The notes beneath the pieces were generated by a model. It had not been told where the DNA came from. It made no database searches and saw nothing but the letters and a program-made list of their open reading frames with translations. Both the position numbers and the translations under genes were made by a program. Shown here one piece after another: positions 35,819 to 47,265 of a stretch of DNA of 64,000 nt. Location: assembly GCA_030704615.1 (NCBI GenBank), contig CM060731.1, positions 47,740,001-47,804,000 of the forward strand, in the 5' to 3' direction. Source of the DNA: Takakia lepidozioides (taxonomy: Eukaryota > Streptophyta > Takakiopsida > Takakiales > Takakiaceae). Each line of letters starts with the position of its first letter. The stretch's first letter is position 1.

Positions 35819-36397
35819 TCACATGTCCAAGTCTATCCAGCAGGAATTGTCCACGTTGACTACGAGTCCCAAATATGTGAAGGTCTTCACTTCGCCTTCA
35901 AGTTTTGAAAGACGGGTATGTGTGGATTTGTCATTGAGATGTTTCGCCAAACCTTGAAGTTTGCTAGTGCACTCCTGAAAAGAGGCCCGCAAAACGCTAT
36001 CATGAACTCGCATATTTCTCTCCAATTCTGTGTATCTGTCTGTCATGCACTTCTGCCAATCTTTGTCCAAGGAATCCATGCGCTTTTCCAAATTTTTGTT
36101 AAGGGAAGCCATCCACATCTCCCAGTCTTTGTCTAGGGAAGCCAACCGCTCCTCCGAGTCATTGTCACGGGCATCGAGCACTTGCTGCAGAGTCTCCTCC
36201 GAGATGCATTTCGTTTGTAAGATGGAGATTTGGTCCCGAAGTGTTTGAACATCAGCACTCCTTGTGGAGTACTGATACAAAGGAGAGGCTTGATGAGAGA
36301 CAGGGGCAGGAAGAAGAAGCAGAGGGGAATCAGGTCGACGTGAGGGATACGGGTAGTCTACCTCGTCGGTAGCCGTCCTTTGGCGTTTGGACGTCAT
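35819..36397 (-). CDS. Coiled-coil hypothetical protein
   Basis: Uninterrupted 192-codon frame starting MTSKRQRT at ATG 36397. After a Pro/Ser-rich 60-residue head comes a long heptad-like helix with an internal repeat of about 11-22 residues: LDKDWEMWMASLNKN, then LEKRMDSLDKDWQKC. A possible GT donor follows EGE near 35890, so the C-terminus may be spliced. A (CT)n run of about 20 bases lies 75-95 bp upstream, as often in plant 5' leaders. I do not recognise the family; a retroelement ORF1 or Gag-like protein is possible. Confidence 0.5.
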   Translation of the reverse strand: MTSKRQRTATDEVDYPYPSRRPDSPLLLLPAPVSHQASPLYQYSTRSADVQTLRDQISILQTKCISEETLQQVLDARDNDSEERLASLDKDWEMWMASLNKNLEKRMDSLDKDWQKCMTDRYTELERNMRVHDSVLRASFQECTSKLQGLAKHLNDKSTHTRLSKLEGEVKTFTYLGLVVNVDNSCWIDLDM

Positions 36398-36469
36398 GGT
36401 GTGGTGGAGATGGCGCTAGCGCGCCAACGCCCGTGAGCGCAGCACCGACGCGCTGCCGCGCACGCGCGA

Positions 36470-36520
36470 GAGAGAAACGAGAGAGAGAGAGAGAGAGAGG
36501 GAATGAAATGAAATGGGCTG
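36470..36520. repeat. (GA)n microsatellite with GAAAT tail
   Basis: AGAGAGAGAGAGAGAGAG followed by GAATGAAATGAAATG. On the minus strand this is a CT-rich leader before the coiled-coil ORF. Confidence 0.7.
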
Positions 36521-36887
36521 AGCTGGGAAATGGGCTGGAAAGAGCTGGCTTTTACATTCAAGCTAGCAATCAGAAAAAGTATATGAAGAAAGTTGAGCAT
36601 GAGCTCCTTTTACAATATAAAAGAGAGAGAAACCTTTGGTTAGTCACTGTCGAGAATTTGTAAATATACTCCATTCAGCGAAGACGTCGTTCGCACATAT
36701 TGACCTTCTTGGTTTTCTTTCCAAGCTGTCTAGTCTCTTCCATCTTGCAACACTTTTTTTGCCAACTGAGATTGTTGTTCTCTCTCTTACCTTCAATTTT
36801 GATCTTCTTTCCAACTGATGGGAAATCTTCAAAGATGTTTTGAGCCTGGCATGCAAGGAGGAACACTCTTCGTCGATAGTTACAAGA

Positions 36888-37444
36888 CTAGGGATACTTG
36901 CGTGAATTAGAGACATTGGATTTCTCCCTCCCAAGTTGGTCAAACACCCTTACAACAAAGTGCAAACATGCAACACAAATGAAGAAGATATGATCCTCCA
37001 ACTTCAAGTCTAGATCAAAAGCGAACTCCCTCCATCCATTACTAATGGTGCGGCCATCTCTTTGAAATCTTAGTTTCCAAATCTCCCCCTTTGGGCTTTC
37101 GAAAGTTAGGATCTTACTGCGGTGATACGTGTATTTGTGATTCTTCGTAGAGGGGAGCGTCAAACACTGCCATTGAGACAGAAAGGAAACAATGATTAGT
37201 CTGGAATTCTAGACTAGAAAATATAGTATCGTCAATTCACCATTGAAATCACTCATGTGCAACAAACCTCTTCAACAATTCTTTTTACTCGAAAGAAACC
37301 TGTAGGCTATTCTTACTAGTCTGCACCACACGCTATCGTAGATCATGCCTCGGTTCACAAACGGCTTGTCTTTAGCTTCCTTCTCTGCTCTCTCGAGTGC
37401 TTTGTCTACTCCAGGTATAAATTTACTTTGTTGAACCTTCATGG
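36888..37444 (-). CDS. B3-type DNA-binding domain protein (partial model, REM-like)
   Basis: The last exon (about 37166-36888) encodes CLTLPSTKNHKYTY, ILTFESPKGEIWKLRF, GRTISNGWREFAF, LKLEDHIFF and HFVVRVFDQ. This is the strand order of a plant B3 domain, with the W-K, GW-F and L-D positions in place. The upstream exon (ATG 37444 to about 37290) encodes AEKEAKDKPFVNRGM and VRIAYRFLSS, matching the domain start. The donor of the first exon is not certain: an in-frame TGA precedes the best GT, so the exon may end earlier or the gene may be damaged. B3 proteins are plant-lineage transcription factors. Confidence 0.5.
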
Positions 37445-37599
37445 CGGCTTTCTCTCTATAAAAACCAAAACGATTCAGAGAGTCCACACAAACTGAGAGG
37501 TGGTCGAGATTCAAAGAGCTCACACTGATTCGAGAACAGTGAGGCGTTTGGATGAATGTATAATTCACGTGCATGTGTGACATGTCACCTAACTAGATA

Positions 37600-39525
37600 C
37601 AGGAAAATCGCCGATCTAGTTACGGCGACCTAGGTTACGTCTACCTATTTGCCCTGTACTTCTCTTCTCCATCTTTGTTTCTTCTTTTTTCTCCGGCCAG
37701 CAGGTTTGTTGATCGACTCGAACAAGAGCAAGTACCAAAAGTTCAGCCATCCGTTTCCTAAGCAAGGTATAGTCAACTTCTCACAGTATTCGACCTTAAG
37801 TGGAAATTAGACTGGAAAATGGAAGGTGGTGGTGGATGCACGAGAAGTTTTTTAATACAATTTATGAACCACATATAAAAACACAGGATGTAATTATATC
37901 AAAATTGCTAAGCATGGATATGACATGAAGGCCTTTGAGTTGTATGAAGAAGCAATCGAACATTCTTGATGTGTTTTCAAGATTCCAGAATTGAGGGAGG
38001 AAAGAGGTGTGAAAAAGGTGTCAGGTCATTGCTACATTGTGCAGGGTTTCTCAATCACAGATCTGCTTGCTAGAGCATGCTCATTGATACCACCATCTAC
38101 TTAGGATGCATTTTCATCTACTCCCACTCAACCTAAATCTGCTAGATAATACCAGCGGATGATGGGGGCTTCCATGAGCACCATTTCACCCATTCACCCT
38201 TTATTATCTGGAGGAAACTAACATCAGGCTATGTCAATCATGCAAGGTCCCGCTGATTATGTTATCTGTCAAGCCCGTCAGGAATCAGGAGTTTTTTGGA
38301 TGTTAATATGAATTATGTGACAGGTATTCACAAGCTGGAACTCCACTTTTGACTGCCTCTTGACTGCGTCAACTTCCTACAATCCTGAAGCTCACACCTT
38401 CACACTTACGTGCCGGTTTGTATATCTCTCATCCTTCACCAAAACAGTGTACATGAGGTCAAAAGAATCAGGATGTATGTGTGTTTAAGTGTTCAATTCT
38501 AGAAATAAGAGCTGGGCAAATTTTTATGCCATCATAAACATACTTCTAGACTGTGACTCCTGTGATGATGATGTCTTAGAGTGTAATTTGAAATTGCCCT
38601 CATCTAGATGAACGAGACCGGTTTATGTCTGACAGTTGCTTTGTATCACATGACAAAATATGATATCTCTCTTAGACACCACTGTGAAAATGTAGCCATT
38701 GCTTTTAGATTGATCAGCACACCGCTTGAAACACCTATATGCATTATCAACAACTTTCAAGTGTGTGTTGGAGTGTGTTTGAATTCAGCTGCTGTTTCAA
38801 TTAGTCCTCACTGGCCGTCGTATTGATCTCTTCGTCTGTTTAATACCAAATCCCATTTGGACTGAAATGTTTTGTAGTACTTAATTTTGCGTATTTGAGA
38901 TCAGGCGGCTCATTGGAGTTTTTTTCTATTCAGCTATTTGCACTTCTGCGGCATTGTCCTAAAGTCGTTGAAATTGCAGATAAGGCTAATCGATTTAAAA
39001 GTGCAGCACTTGTTTCTGATCCTCAAATCAATAAGTAATTACTCTTCCCTGAAGCATGATCATAGTTCACTTTGCTACACATGCCTCATCACCCACTACT
39101 AATGTAATCAGCTGATAGGTGTTGATTTAAGAATTCACCACAATTGCTTTAGACTGATTTCCCAAGGATTCCCTGTAGCTCCACTAGGCTACAAAGATGA
39201 TTTACTGCAGAGCCCAAATGGACAGTCATATTTAAGACTTATGTCTGCATGCGTGTTTCTGACTGTTTAGAAATTTCAGTGTATTGGTTTTATATATGTT
39301 GAGTGGTTTTGTTATGTCGGTGTGTTCTATGAAACGCCTTGGCTCAAGGAAGCCAAAGTGGAGCTAGGTGGTGAAGTTTTTCTGTTCCATTGAGAAGATT
39401 TATCGAAATATTTGGTCTTTATCTCGTACTGGATTTTTTTAAGATTTGAGTGCTGATTTTGGGCTCACCAGTTCATTACCTGACTAAATTCGGGCTTGCC
39501 TTGTTGCTTCAAATGCCACATTTAG
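37600..39525. other. No gene recognised
   Basis: AT-rich sequence with only short frames. A 72-codon plus frame at 38608-38826 has no recognisable domain. Confidence 0.4.
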
Positions 39526-39527
39526 CC

Positions 39528-39592
39528 TATCAGGGGAAAGGTCTCCGATTCAAATCTGGTCGTAGGCTCTCTGGAAAAAGAAAAAGAAATGA
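39528..39592 (+). mobile_element. SINE-like element
   Basis: GGGGAAAGGTCTCCGATTCA, AATCTGGTCGTAGGCTCT and an A-rich tail (GGAAAAAGAAAAAGAAATG). Reverse-complement relatives lie at 39995-40055 and 42190-42260, and a tail-only piece at 42583-42606. GATTCAAATCT/GGTTCAAATCT is B-box-like, so a tRNA-derived SINE is likely. Confidence 0.55.
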
Positions 39593-42500
39593 TTAGATAT
39601 GGGATTGCACTTGGACTTAGATGACACTGGACATTCGGGAGATGCACTTGGATACATGAATAGAAGATTGCACTTGGGCTTAGAGTTTCAATCTTCACAC
39701 ATGGGCCAACAGCACAGGCTACACTAGAGGTCGCACTTGGGCCTCGACATAGGAGACGCTACTTGGATACATAGGGGATTGCACTTGGGCTTAGATTTCA
39801 ATTCTTCACACATGGACCAATGGCGCAGGCTACCCTAGGCCTAGATCTCCCAAACAGGAGGGTCTCTAGATACATAGGAGATTGCACTTGGACTTAGATG
39901 ACACTGGACACTTGGGTGGGCCAATGGCACAGACTATCCTAGTGTCATCTAAGTCCAAGTGCATCAATATATGAAGCAAGCCATATCTAATCAATTTTTT
40001 TTCCACAGAGCCTATGACCAAATTTGAACAAGAGACCTTTGCCTTGATATCTCTCCCGCCGAGGCTCCAACCATTGTCCCAGGAATGCCCATTTTGCTAT
40101 TTTTGTTATTTTTCGAGAATTTCCAGCGACCCAAAGTAAAGGAAGAAAAAAAGGTGGACGCGTCATTGTTCCAGGAAACCCCACTTTGCTATTTTTGCAA
40201 TCTCCCCTATCGAGGCTTCATATATTGATACATCCACTTTGCTATTTTTCGCGAATTTCCAGTGACCAAAATTACTTGAAACCAAATCTCCCATGTGAAG
40301 GGCCAATCATTGCTCCAGGAAAGCCCACTTTGCTATTTTTCCGAATTTTCAGAGACGAAAAGTACTTGAAATTCCTTATCTCCCACACCGCGGGTCCAAA
40401 AATCATGAGACCAAGCCGGTGCACCCCTCCTCATCGAGGGCTTTCCAACGGTACCAAGCACCAACGCCGGGGCCTCACGGTTTGGGAGATCTCAACGACG
40501 CTACAACAAGCAAAACAAATAAAACAAAACAAAACAAACGTCTCGCTTCATATATTGACTAGGGTAGCCTGTGCCGTTGGTCCAAGTGTCCAAGGTCATC
40601 TAAGCCCATGTGCAATCTCCTATGTATCCAAATGCATCTCCTATGTCGAGGCCCAAGTCGACCTCTACGGTAGCTTGTGCCACTGGCCGATGTGTGAATA
40701 ATTGAAATCTAAGACCAAGTGCAATTTCCTATGTATCCTAGTGCGTCTCCTATCTCGAGGCCCATCTAAGCCCAAGTGCAATCTTTTATGTATCCAAATG
40801 CATCTCCCGTGTAGAGGCCTAAGTGTCCACTGTCATTTAAACCCAAGTGCAATCTCCTATGTATTCAAGTGCGTCTCTTATGTATCCAATGACATTTCCC
40901 ATGTGCGTCTCCTATGTCGAGGCCCATCTAAGCCCAGTGTGCAATCTTTTATGTATCCAAGTGCATCTCCCATGTAGATGCCCAAGTGTCCACTGTCATT
41001 TAAGACCAAGTGCAATTTCTTATGTATCCCAGCGTGTCTCTTATGTTGAGGCCCAAGTGCGACCTCTAGTGTTGCCTATGCCATTGGCCCATGTGTGAAA
41101 AATTGAAATCTAAGCCCAAGTGCAATCTTCTATTCATGTATCCAAGTGCATCTCCCATGTAGAGGCCCAAGTGTGACCTCCAGTGTCCACTGCAATCCCC
41201 AATGTATCCGAAGACCTACAGTTTGGGAGATCTCTATGTCATTGCCCACTTTGCTATTTTTGCAATCTCCCCTATCGAGGCTTCATATATTGATATATCC
41301 ACTTTGATATTTTTTGCAAATTTCCAGCGACCAAAAGTATTTGAAACTCCAAATCTCCCACATGAAGGGCCAATCATTGCTCCGAGAAAGCCCACTTTGC
41401 TATTTTTCTCGAATTTCCAATGACCCAAAGCACTTCAGATTCCAGATCTCCCACACCGCTGGTCCAAAAATCATGAGACAAAGCCCTCCTCACCGAGGGC
41501 TTGCCAACAACACCAAGCACCCGCGTTGGAGCCCCGCGGACGACGCTACAAAACAAAACAAAACAAATGTCTCGCTTCATATATTGACTAGGGTAACCTG
41601 TGCCATTGGCCCAAGTGTCCAGTGTCATCTAAGCCCAAGTGTAAGATCTTCTATGTATCCCAGTGCGTCCTCTATGTTAAGGCCCAAGTGCGACCTCTAC
41701 GGTAGCATGTGCCTTTGGTCCATGTGTGTGAGGAATTGAAATTTAAGACCAAGTACAATTTCTTATGTATCCCAGTGCGTCTCCTATGTTGAGGCCCAAG
41801 TGTGACCCCTAGTGTAGCCTATGTCTTTGGCCCATGTGTGAAGAAATGAAACCTAAGACCAAGTGCAATTTCCTATGTATGCAAGTGCGTCTCCTATGTC
41901 GAGGCCCATTTAAGCCCAAGTGCAATCTTCTATTCATGTATCCAAATGCATCTCTTTGTAGAGGCCCAAGTGTCCGGTGTCATATAAGCCCAAGTGCAAT
42001 CTCCTAGATGTATCCAAGTTCGTCTCTCATCTCAAGGCCCAACTTAAATTTTTCCATGAATTTATTGGGTAGTAATACATCCAATCATTATTGATATATC
42101 TCATGTCAAGGCTCCAATCATTCTCCCAGGAAAGCCCACTTTGCTATTTTTCGTGAATTTCCAACGAACTTGAAATTCGTTTTAACCATATCTCATCATT
42201 TTTTTTCCACAGAGCCTACGACCAGATTTGAACCGGAGACCTTTCCCTTGATATCTCTCCTGTCGAGGCTCCAACCATTGTCCCAAGAATGCCCATTTTG
42301 CTATTTTCCGCGAATTTCCAGCGACCCAAAGTACTTGAAATTCCACATCTCCCACACCGCAGGTCCAAAAATTCTGAGACCAAGCCGGTGCACCCCTCCT
42401 CCTCGAGGGCTTTCCAACGGGACCAAGCACCAGCATTGGGGCCCCGCAGTCTGGGAGATCTCAACACTACAAAACAAAACAAAACAAAACAAAGAAACAA

Positions 42501-42606
42501 ACTGGCTAGGGTAGCCTGTGCCGTTGGCCTGGCAAGTGTCCAGTGTCATCTAAGTCCAAGTGCATCAATATATGAAGCAAGCCATATCCAATCATTTTTT
42601 TTCCAG
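39593..42606. repeat. Repeat block: R1 copies, SINE-like pieces and a ~100-bp degenerate tandem array
   Basis: The array words are GCCCAAGTGCAATCTCC, TATGTATCCAAGTGCATCTC and AGGCCCAAGTGTCCACTGTC, repeated with many changes at 40570-41200 and 41590-42050. R1 copies, each beginning CCCACTTTGCTATTTTT and ending with (CAAAA)n, occupy about 40080-40540, 41240-41570 and 42130-42490. The open frames in this block are repeat-derived. Confidence 0.75.
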
Positions 42607-44579
42607 AGTGACCCTCGTGGGATGTTCCACTGCATGGTACGGGTCCTTGGGATCAACCACCCCCTTGTTTTTTCTCCCGGATCCCCTACCATGCGGTGGA
42701 GTCTGCTGGACATGCTCCACAGGGCCAATATCTGCAACACTTCCCTGCCCTTGTGCCACCTTCCCTCTACCCCTTCCCTTCCCAACAACACCAGCAACAT
42801 CTTTTCCCTTTGCCTTTCTTCCTCTACCTGGGGTATCCTGAGCGGGAGGCTCCTTCTCTGCAAGAGTCCTCAAATTACGTTCATGAATGTCGAGGTCGGC
42901 TGCTGCGGCAGTGGCTGCAATACGATCATTCTCTCTCCTCAAAGACACCTCTGGAGCTGGGGTCTCAGAAGGAGGGCAATCCAAATACCAACCACAAGAA
43001 GAAAGATGGTCTGGGCCCCAGTCATGCAAGATCCCAGTAGTAAACATGGTCTGGTTGCCAGCAGGGACAAGCCACAGGTCCACGAAATCCGGATGTTTGT
43101 CCAGGCAATTCTCTTCCAGGAGAACAAACTTTATGTACCTGCAGCAACAGAGACAGCCTCATTTTACAATGGAAATATTGTGTGGCAACTTTTCCATCAC
43201 ACCAGGAAGACCCTCTTCAACAGTATGCCACACAACACATTGCAACCACAGCACAAATAAGTAGTGCAAGAGTGTGCACCTGTAAAGGCATCATTTCCAG
43301 GCTTCCTCTCCTTTTTCTTGCTGGTCCAGCTCATTTGTTCGACTGATGCCACCCTCCTTGCTGAACTCTCTAAAGAAACAAGAGTGCCACACTGTGGCTC
43401 TCCATTTCCTCATGTATGCTTCGAAGGACACCTTCGGTGCTATCATACTGATGCCATAGTCAGCCAGCTGAGTATGCAGAACCGATCTGGCCCTTTCTTC
43501 CAACTGCAAAACAATACAAATGCAAGAATGAACCCAAAAGCAATCACAGCGAATGTAAGAGGCAATAGAAAGATAAGGACAGGAAAAGAGAAAAGACAGT
43601 GACACAGGGAAGGACATCACACCTGGCTCCAGTAAGTGGCCTTGTGAAGCCAGGTGTCCAGCACATTGTCACTGACAGGAATGACACGCTGGGTCTTATC
43701 TCTTTCTCCGGCCTTGGGAACATGTGGGTATCCCTAACTGTGGGATCGGAGTTCCATATCTGCAGCCACTTCAGCTTTTGTTCTGGAGACACAACGGCGG
43801 TAGACAACCTGTGCAACTTCTCCTGGGCCATTTCTGGCTTGCCTGGCTTGTTATAATGGTTTTTTATCTCCAGGAGAAACTGCGGTCCGAATGATGGGTC
43901 GGCAATTCTCAACTGCTTCACGAAAGCACTCATTATAGTCCTTCTTGTAGCGGTCATCTCTTTCTGGATGCGACTCTCAACCCCCTTTGCTGTCCTTCTC
44001 TCTCTCAGGGGTAGCTGTAGTATTCCAGTTTGCCACGCTCCCCTGCATCTGCAATGTCTTGCTGCAAGGGAATGCAAGAGAGTTGCATCAGCACAAGGTC
44101 AAGGGAAACAAACAGAAACAAACATGTGGAATATGGAAGACCAGATGAAGGAAGATGTATCTCACCGTGTACATGTACTCCATGAAAGCCTCACGGGTCA
44201 ACGAGTACCACGTTTCCGATGTCTTGGAGCTTTCGCACTTCTTGTACATCTCCGCTGAAAGGATGGTCTTGAAGTTGGTCAAGGGCATCTGCCCTATCCT
44301 TTGTATCCTATACAGTGTGTGAACCAAACTCGTTTTGACATGCGATGTCTCCGTTCCTCTGCAGAATGATATCTGCAAGTCAGAATGAAATTCAAGGTCT
44401 TCAATCAAAGAAGAACGGAACCACAAGTGGAACATGTAGAATGAGAAACCAACCTGTTCACATCATTCATTGCCGTCAGAAGACCCATCATGTTCCCGTC
44501 ACAATCCAGCACCATCGATGACGACAGCCTGACCTAAGTAGGAAATTGATTTGGCCTATTCCACCAGGTGGTGATCCTT

Positions 44580-44735
44580 GACGCCCATCCAACCTACAGA
44601 TCGAATGCCTTGCCATTCATCAGCAGAAGCAATGAGAGGACAAAGACGAGTCCTTCCAAGCTCAGTCCAAGTAGGCTAGGCCAAGAAGCTGATTGCATGG
44701 TTGGAAAGAGTGTCATCTAATGGTGAAGTGCAGCC
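44580..44735. mobile_element. Small insertion in exon 2 of the element B ParB-like gene
   Basis: Relative to element A, about 150 bp interrupts the frame directly after the GNHC-LLAWM segment. The word TGGATGG occurs on both sides (minus strand), consistent with a 7-8 bp target duplication. No terminal inverted repeats are obvious. Confidence 0.5.
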
Positions 44736-45297
44736 TCCCAGTGACAGCCATCCATGCAAGCAAGCAGTGGTTCCCATCCCAAACGTGAAACATCTTTCCC
44801 GAGAATGCCTGGGTGGAAGGTTTCCTGGAGAGAAGAAGTTCGAAGGATTCGTTCAGCTGTCTCCAAATGGGGTCCCAGGAGTCCACGATTGACTGATCCA
44901 CGAGGAGCTCATTACCTTTGGAATCCCTAGTAGAAACGTAAAAGACTGCGGATCCATCCAAATACCCATGCACAAACTCGGCCTCCAGCTTGAGAATGTC
45001 CTTGACGAGGGGTGTACGAACGACGGGCATGGAAACCAACCTACACAGGGGAATCTTCAACCTCCCACCCGGGGCAAGCATACTTTGCACCACAAGCTGA
45101 GAGTTTACCTTCTGACCCCCTAGCATCTCAGCGGCTTTGCTTTCATAGAACTCATCGTCCACATCAACAATTATCTCCTTCTCCTGACCCGAAGGGACCT
45201 CATCTGCCACACTTTGCATCTTCTCCTGCAGGGTTGTTCATTCAACTTGATATAAGAGAGGCATGAAACGACGGCTGAGGCATGAAAAAGTGGGTTC

Positions 45298-46852
45298 AAA
45301 GAGTGTGCGTTGACGCACACTATTTTAAGCTGCCAGGTAAGTGTACATTGACCCTCACAGACATGTCCTATGTTGCCGAATTCCACAGAAAAAGACAATG
45401 TAAAACTGGGCTCAAACAGTGTGCGTTGACGCACACTGTTTCACTTGCCATGTAAATGATCATTGAACATCTACTTGTGCCAGGTAAGTGTTCATTGTAA
45501 ACTCCAACATATTTCATCCTCAGAAACGTGCCCTAAATGCCGAATTTAAACCGGAGAAACACTTAAATGTAGAGCTCAAACAGTGTGCGCCAACGCACAC
45601 TGTTTGAGCTGCCACTGAATGGTTATTTCATCCTCAGAAACGTGCCCTAAATGCCGAATTTTAACACCAAAAAAACACTTACATGTTCAGCTCAAACAGT
45701 GTGTGTTTGAGCTGCCAGTGAATGGTTATTTCATACTCAGAAACCTGCCCTGGAAGTCCGAATTTAACACCAAAAAAACAGTGACATGTACAGCTCAACC
45801 AGTGTGCGCCAACGCACACTGTTTGAGCTGCCACTGAATGGTTATTTCATCCTCAGAAACGTGCCCTAAATGCTGAATTTTCACACCAAAAAAACAGTGA
45901 CATGTTCAGCTCAAACAGTGTGCGCCAACGCACACTGTTTGAGCTGCCACTGAATGGTTATTTCATCCTCAGAAACCTGCCCTGGAAGTCCGAATTTGAC
46001 ACCAAAAAAACAGTGACATGTACAGCTCAAACACTGTGCGCCAACGCACACTGTTTGAGCTGCCACTGAATGGTTATTTCATCCTCAGAAACGTGCCCTA
46101 AATGCTGAATTTTCACACCAAAAAAACAGTGACATGTTCAGCTCAAACAGTGTGCGCCAACGCACACTGTTTGAGATGCCACTGAATGGTTATTTCATCA
46201 TCATAAACCTGCCCTGGAAGTCCGAATTTAACACCAAAAAAATAGTGACATGTACAGCTCAAATAGTGTGCGCCAACGCACACTGTTTGAGCTGCCACTG
46301 AATGGTTATTTCATCCTCAGAAACGTGCCCTAAATGCCGAATTTTAACACCAAAAAAACACTTACATGTTCAGCTCAAACAGTGTGCGCCAACGCACACT
46401 GTTTGAGCTGCCACTGAATGGTTATTCCATCATCATAAACCTGCCCTGGAAGTCCGAATTTCAATCGAAAAAAACAGTGACATGTTCAGCTCAAACAGTG
46501 TGCGCCAACGCACACTGTTTGAGCTGCCACTGAATGGTTATTCCATCATCAGAAACGTGCCCTAAAGGGCGAATTCGACACGGAGAAAACCGTGACATGT
46601 AGAGCTCAAACAGTGTGCGCCAACGCACACTGTTTGAGCTGCCAGTGAAGGGTTCTGTCATCTTGACATACATATCCTGGAAAACCGATATCCAGACGGA
46701 AACAGCAGTGAAATGTTCAGCTCAACTCACACTGTTTGAGGTTGCAATTTGGGTTGTGTTGAACCTGCTGTAGTGCCCAAGTTTGGGCGTTTCGCACCTG
46801 AACAATCAAGCAAATTGGTAGGCCCAAACAGTGTGCGTTGCCGCACACTGTT
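45298..46852. repeat. Tandem array of 26-bp palindromes, 116-bp period
   Basis: Twelve palindromes start at 45298, 45415, 45579, 45798, 45914, 46030, 46146, 46262, 46378, 46494, 46609 and 46827. The type is arm AACAGTGTGCG, centre CCAA, arm CGCACACTGTT; the first two have the centre TTGA, the last TTGC. Degenerate sites lie near 45700 and 46727. From 45798 to 46494 the spacing is exactly 116 bp and the spacer (GAGCTGCCACTGAATGG, CAGAAACGTGCCCTAAATG) is repeated too. The array lies wholly in intron 1 of the ParB-like gene. Confidence 0.95.
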
Positions 46853-47265
46853 TGGGCTTCCAGTTTGCGGTGCTTTTAGCGTGGTGCAGATGTCCTGTGT
46901 GGGCTATATTCATATCAGCAACGAAACAGAAATGTGGGTCTTAAGAATTTCACCTTTTTCTTGGCTGCTCCAGAAGACTCCCCAATCGCCGGGGACCCTT
47001 TGCGCTTTGGGCTGCTCTCTGCGCCGAGCGTGTACGTGAGCCTCTCCCCCTTCCTCTTTCCCGCAGGCAGGCTCCTCGTGAGGCCACCTTCAACATCCTT
47101 TTCCATCTCGTCTGTCTCTCCCTCAGATGCGGTGTCCTCTTCATCTGTCCTTGGAACTATGGCGGGCTGCTGTTCTTCTGCTGATTCCTGCTCCTCCATC
47201 GCCACACTTTCCTCTACTCCCTCTTCTACCTCTTTTTCCTCTTCGTCCACTCTTTCCATCCTCAT

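Larger units (their letters stand above)
42607..47265 (-). pseudogene. ParB-like/methylase gene of element B, truncated and frameshifted
   Basis: Exon equivalents: about 47265-46954, 45225 to about 44474, 44358-44166 (193 bp, the same length as in A), about 44062-43620, 43507-43290 and 43138-42607. The ParB-like region keeps IPLCRLVSMPVVR and VWDGNHCLLAW; the Arg of the GNHR box is Cys here. Damage: an insertion of roughly 150 bp after LLAWM (about 44580-44735) between TGGATGG duplicates, one-base frame changes near 44005 and 43720 in exon 4, a stop near the end of exon 5, and loss of everything after exon 6. Conserved pieces such as GTWYSLTREAF-like SETWYSLTREAF and FFREFSK show clear homology with A. 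Confidence 0.8.

Noticed and set aside
40186-42514. ORFs in the repeat block as genes
   Set aside because: The same reading recurs in each R1 and tandem copy with frame changes and stops; no domains.
45298-46852. CRISPR array
   Set aside because: Regular spacing and palindromic repeats look CRISPR-like, but the spacers are themselves repeated, the DNA is eukaryotic, and the array sits in an intron of a transposon gene.
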